From: JACVRN01 sp035276685 | Lineage (GTDB): Bacteria > Acidobacteriota > Blastocatellia > Pyrinomonadales > Pyrinomonadaceae | NCBI GenBank assembly: GCA_035276685.1 | Contig: DATELK010000086.1 | Location: 41,476-105,475 of the forward strand | DNA: 64,000 nucleotides | Direction of reading: 5' to 3' | Part shown: positions 61,038 through 64,000 of the stretch, piece after piece | Layout: every line of letters starts with the position of its first letter | Numbering within the stretch: position 1 is the stretch's first letter | The notes under the pieces: generated by a model | Database searches by the model: none | What the model was told of the DNA's origin: nothing | The model's input: the letters and a program-made list of their open reading frames with translations, nothing else | Translations under genes and position numbers: made by a program

Positions 61038-61352
61038 TTAGCGGGGCACGCTGAAGCTCAGAGCGCCTAAGAGATTAAGGATTATCGCCAGTATGAACCA
61101 GATGACGGCCACGACTATGGATATCATGCCCCACGTCTTGGCGCTTCCGGCGGCAGCCGCCGCGCCGGCCATGTCGCCCGCCGCCGCCTTCTTATTTACT
61201 TGCATAGCGTAGATGAGGGAAATGAGCCCGTGCGGAAGGCAGCAGAATATAATGGAAACGACCGTAGCGATTATCGCTATGACCATGTTGTTTGGGACGT
61301 TGCCTCCCGCGCCCGCAGCAGCAGGCGGCGGTGCCGACCAGTTTTGTGACAT
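61038..61352 (-). CDS. CD225/dispanin-like small membrane protein
   Basis: 104 residues. After a Pro/Ala-rich start, NVPNNMVIAIIATVVSIIFC leads into CCLPHGLISLIYAMQVNKKA, then an Ala-rich loop DMAGAAAAAGSAKTW and a second helix ISIVVAVIWFILAIILNLLG. This layout, with the CCLPxGLxxxxYAxQVxxKxAAGD signature, is that of the CD225/dispanin family, which includes eukaryotic IFITM proteins. Bacterial members are uncharacterised. It is on the same strand as the TM2 gene. Confidence 0.85.
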   Translation of the reverse strand: MSQNWSAPPPAAAGAGGNVPNNMVIAIIATVVSIIFCCLPHGLISLIYAMQVNKKAAAGDMAGAAAAAGSAKTWGMISIVVAVIWFILAIILNLLGALSFSVPR

Positions 61353-61607
61353 TCTAGTGTCTCCTCTTCCAGTTAGAAGTAAATTTTCAGCCTTGCTTGT
61401 TTGCTACGTCCGGCGCGCGAGTGTGGGTGGTAAATCCTTGTGGCGGCCTCCACGGCTATCCGCGCCGGTAAGGCGTGGCGACTTCGGGCTCCTGTACAGC
61501 CCGCAATCCTTTTCGCGCTCAGGCTGCATAACTTACAAACGCGCCCCGGCTTTGTCAACGATTATTAGTCGGAGTGGGCCGGAAAAGATTCGGCAGCGTT
61601 GAAATCC

Positions 61608-63566
61608 TCAATCCCCCGGAAGTGTGCCGTCCATGAAGATTTGCTGCCACAATTCCAGCGTCAGAAGCTGAAAGACCTGTAAATTGTAGTCCTCGCGGCC
61701 CGATAGGTTCTCGCTGACTATCCTCTGGACGGCTTCGGGGCGAAACAGCCCGCGCCTACGAATTCTCTCTTCCGAGAGCAGGTCGGCCGTCATTTCTCTC
61801 AAGGGGCCGCGCAGCCATGAGCGCAAGGGGGCTCCGAAGCCCGCTTTTTTGCGCCACACTACCTCGCGCGGCAAAAGACGCTCGGCCGCGCGCTTCAGGA
61901 TGTACTTGCGCTTAAAGCCACGGAGCTTGAGATTGGGCGGCATACGCGCCGCAAGCTCCACCAGCTCGTAATTGAGAAATGGCACCCGCACCTCAAGGTT
62001 CGCGGCCATGGAGGTCTTGTCCGTGGTGTCCAGATTCAGGCAGGGCAGAAAGGTCTTCATGTCAACGTAGAGCAGCCGGTTGAGAGGCGCGGCGTGCTCC
62101 ACTCTCTCAAAGTAGCGGCGGTGAAGATAGTATGCATCCAGCCCCGCGACGCGCTCCTCCATCTCCGGCGTGTAAAGCTCCGCCTTGGCGCTGTCCGTGA
62201 AATAGGTGCCGTAGCCAAGGTAGCGGTTCTCGAAATCTAGCGCGGCGCTTCTGGCAAACTTCTTCATGTTCCGCAGCGGCGCGGTCAATCGACCGGGAAG
62301 CCCGCCCGGCAGCGCCGTCTCGACCGCCCGCATCAGGGGCCGTCTCAGGAGACGCGGCACGGGGTCAAACGCTCCCGCGATTTTCATAGCCAGTTGGCGC
62401 GGGTAGCCCGCAAACACCTCGTCGCCTCCCATCCCCGACAACATCACCTTGAGAGTGGAGCGCGCGGCGCGCGAGACCAGATAGCTTGGAATCGCCATGT
62501 CAATCGGGGGCACGTCCATGTGATAGACGAGCTTCGGCAGAAGCTCTATCACGTCAGGCTGAAGCATCTCTTCGTGGTAGTCAGTGTCCAGAAGCTCGTT
62601 GACGCGCCTGGCCCACTCCACGTCGTCTGGGATGATGTCGTAGCGCAGGTCTTTCGACTCAATCCCGACCGTGTAGGTCGAGACGCGGCGCGGCGCGGCG
62701 TGCTCTTTCATAAGCGCCACGATTGAGGAGGAATCAACGCCGCCTGAGAGAAAAGAGCCGAGCGGCACGTCCGCCACCATCTCCATACCAACTACGCGCG
62801 AGAGAGTCTCAAGCACGCGCTCCTGCCACCACTCTTCGCTACGGCCTTCCTCTATCTCGTCAAAGGAGACATCCCACCACTCGCGCACGCTCACGTCGTC
62901 GCCGCGAAGGGTGAGCAGGTGCGCCGGAGGCAGAGTCTGTATGCCTCGGAAGAGCGTGTGAGGGTCAGGCGTCCATAGAAAGGTCAGGTACTGGTTAAGC
63001 GCCTCCGCGTCCATCTCCGGCGCGACAAGCCCGCTCGCGAGGATGGCCTTTATCTCTGAAGCGAAGATGAAAGAGCTGCTCGCGCCATGTTCACCCGGAG
63101 CCTGCGCGTAATAGAGCGGCTTAATCCCCAGCCGGTCGCGCGCCAGCGTGAGCGTCCTCTCTTCGTTATCCCAGATGGCGAAGGCGAACATGCCGTTTAA
63201 GCGCGAGAGGCACTTTGCGGCTCCCCACTCCGCGAATGCCGCGAGCAGGACTTCCGTGTCCGTGTCCGTGCGGAACCTGCGCCCCTTTGATTGAAGCTCT
63301 TGCCGTAGTTCCCGGTAGTTGTAGATTTCGCCGTTGAAGGTCAGCGCAAAGCGCCCGTCTTCGTAGAGCATCGGCTGGTGGCCGGCAGGCGTCGGGTCAA
63401 TAATCGCCAGCCGCCTGTGGCCCAGAGAAGCGCGACGACCTTCAGCATCTATCGCGTCGGAAGTCCACACTCCTTCGTCATCGCGCCCGCGATGCTCAAT
63501 CCTCGCCAGCATCCGTTTCATGCTCGCCGCCGGATTAACGCCTATCAGACCTGCGATTCCGCACAT
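61608..63566 (-). CDS. asnB: Glutamine-dependent asparagine synthase-type amidotransferase, copy 2
   Basis: 652 residues. Cys2 (MCGIAGLIG) and RIEHRGRDDEGVW, FNGEIYNYRELRQEL and NGMFAFAIWD define the glutaminase domain. The synthetase domain has PLGSFLSGGVDSSSIVALMK and SGMGGDEVFAGYPRQLA. It is only distantly similar to the copy at 51795-53729, so the two probably have different acceptors or ages rather than being a recent duplication. It is transcribed away from the right-edge membrane protein. Confidence 0.93.
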   Translation of the reverse strand: MCGIAGLIGVNPAASMKRMLARIEHRGRDDEGVWTSDAIDAEGRRASLGHRRLAIIDPTPAGHQPMLYEDGRFALTFNGEIYNYRELRQELQSKGRRFRTDTDTEVLLAAFAEWGAAKCLSRLNGMFAFAIWDNEERTLTLARDRLGIKPLYYAQAPGEHGASSSFIFASEIKAILASGLVAPEMDAEALNQYLTFLWTPDPHTLFRGIQTLPPAHLLTLRGDDVSVREWWDVSFDEIEEGRSEEWWQERVLETLSRVVGMEMVADVPLGSFLSGGVDSSSIVALMKEHAAPRRVSTYTVGIESKDLRYDIIPDDVEWARRVNELLDTDYHEEMLQPDVIELLPKLVYHMDVPPIDMAIPSYLVSRAARSTLKVMLSGMGGDEVFAGYPRQLAMKIAGAFDPVPRLLRRPLMRAVETALPGGLPGRLTAPLRNMKKFARSAALDFENRYLGYGTYFTDSAKAELYTPEMEERVAGLDAYYLHRRYFERVEHAAPLNRLLYVDMKTFLPCLNLDTTDKTSMAANLEVRVPFLNYELVELAARMPPNLKLRGFKRKYILKRAAERLLPREVVWRKKAGFGAPLRSWLRGPLREMTADLLSEERIRRRGLFRPEAVQRIVSENLSGREDYNLQVFQLLTLELWQQIFMDGTLPGD

Positions 63567-63609
63567 GAATAGAGAGTAATATAAAAAGGAGGATTCAAAC
63601 AGGAATGAG

Positions 63610-63713
63610 AAGGCAATGCAGAAGGCAGAAGGCAGAATGATGAATTAAAGAACTATTCAACTTGAATCTTTCTTTTCATTCAGCATTCATCATTCTGCCT
63701 TCTGCATTGCCTT
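63610..63713. repeat. Dispersed palindromic repeat, family B, copy 3
   Basis: Left arm AGGCAATGCAGAAGGCAGAA with GGCAGAATGATGAATT; right arm TTCAGCATTCATCATTCTGC with CTTCTGCATTGCCTT. It lies between the divergent second asnB and the right-edge gene. Confidence 0.88.
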
Positions 63714-63745
63714 GTTAATTTCCTTTTCTGCTACACTGGCCCGGA

Positions 63746-64000
63746 ATGTTTAGGGCGTCAGAGGGAGTGCGTGCGATTGCGAAGTGGCGGCTTGTTATTG
63801 CCGCACTGTGCATCTTTTTCACGGCCTTAGGCGTGCGGCTGTTGTCATGGCAGGACGCGCGCTGGGAGGCAGAGAAGGTGCAGTGGGTGGTCGCGGGCGA
63901 CTACAAGCGCATAGCCCGCCTCATGCAGGAAGGCGGCGCGGCCTCCTTCTTCTCTTCTACTTCGCCGCTGGCCGACCCGGATAATCTGGGCCACCCGCCC
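63746..64000 (+). CDS. ArnT/PMT-like integral membrane glycosyltransferase, N-terminal part (cut by window edge)
   Basis: 85 codons from ATG 63746 to the window edge, in frame throughout. One membrane helix (LVIAALCIFFTALGVRLLSW) is followed by a periplasmic-type segment, WEAEKVQWVVAGDYKRIARL. The end, DPDNLGHPP, resembles the D-x-H/P-P region of GT39-like or related polyprenyl-sugar-dependent transferases. It would fit the adjoining polysaccharide cluster; the catalytic residues and full length lie outside the window. Confidence 0.65.
   Translation, partial: MFRASEGVRAIAKWRLVIAALCIFFTALGVRLLSWQDARWEAEKVQWVVAGDYKRIARLMQEGGAASFFSSTSPLADPDNLGHPP

Overview
The window is one 64 kb stretch of a GC-rich bacterial chromosome. 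The gene content suggests an Acidobacteriota genome, perhaps class Blastocatellia. It has a tricorn protease, exported TPR-CHAT protein, paired subtilases with Ser-Asp-Gly repeat tails and many dispersed intergenic palindromes. This placement is inference; no rRNA or ribosomal protein marker is present. Coding is dense and mostly on the + strand, with frequent ATGA or GTGA overlaps inside operons.

Layout. 0-3 kb (minus): a Crp/Fnr-type regulator cut by the window edge, a secreted SnoaL-like protein, gltX and tRNA-Ser(GCT). 3.1-6.4 kb: a lower-GC STAND ATPase (DUF4062, NB-ARC-like, helical repeats) overlapping by GTGA a small gene made of about twelve cysteine-starting heptapeptides. 6.6-10.6 kb: two tandem exported subtilases ending in hexapeptide arrays. 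10.7-14.1 kb: a membrane PAS-GGDEF-EAL protein and a Tat-type metallophosphoesterase. 14.1-16.4 kb: an arsenic locus (arsR divergent from an ArsI-like dioxygenase, an aquaporin and arsC) with no efflux pump. 16.5-25.5 kb: TonB-like lipoprotein, dxs, tricorn protease, tlyA and a YkgJ-like protein. 25.5-26.2 kb: a gene-free stretch with DnaA-box-like 9-mers, a good sigma-70 promoter, many strong hairpins and an intrinsic terminator, best explained as an unclassified structured RNA of about 545 nt. 26.3-32.6 kb: an exported YiiX-like papain-fold protein and a 1388-residue TPR-CHAT protein. 32.7-43.3 kb: nadK, dicarboxylate symporter, rhomboid protease, queF, MFS and APC transporters, a cupin, and a family A DNA polymerase without 5'-nuclease followed by a possible PD-(D/E)XK protein. 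44.4-64 kb: an exopolysaccharide region (nucleotide-sugar dehydrogenase, UDP-GlcNAc 2-epimerase, heparinase-like lyase, two asparagine-synthase-type amidotransferases, flippase, glycosyltransferase, three methyltransferases and an ArnT/PMT-like membrane protein cut by the right edge). A low-GC insert with a frameshifted metalloprotease interrupts it.

Intergenic spaces are rich in dispersed palindromes of several unrelated families. One family has six copies, another three, and one locus is a 66-bp inverted repeat with no spacer. The strongest candidates for new biology are the STAND plus Cys-heptad gene pair, the structured RNA at 25.6-26.1 kb, and the subtilase hexapeptide arrays.
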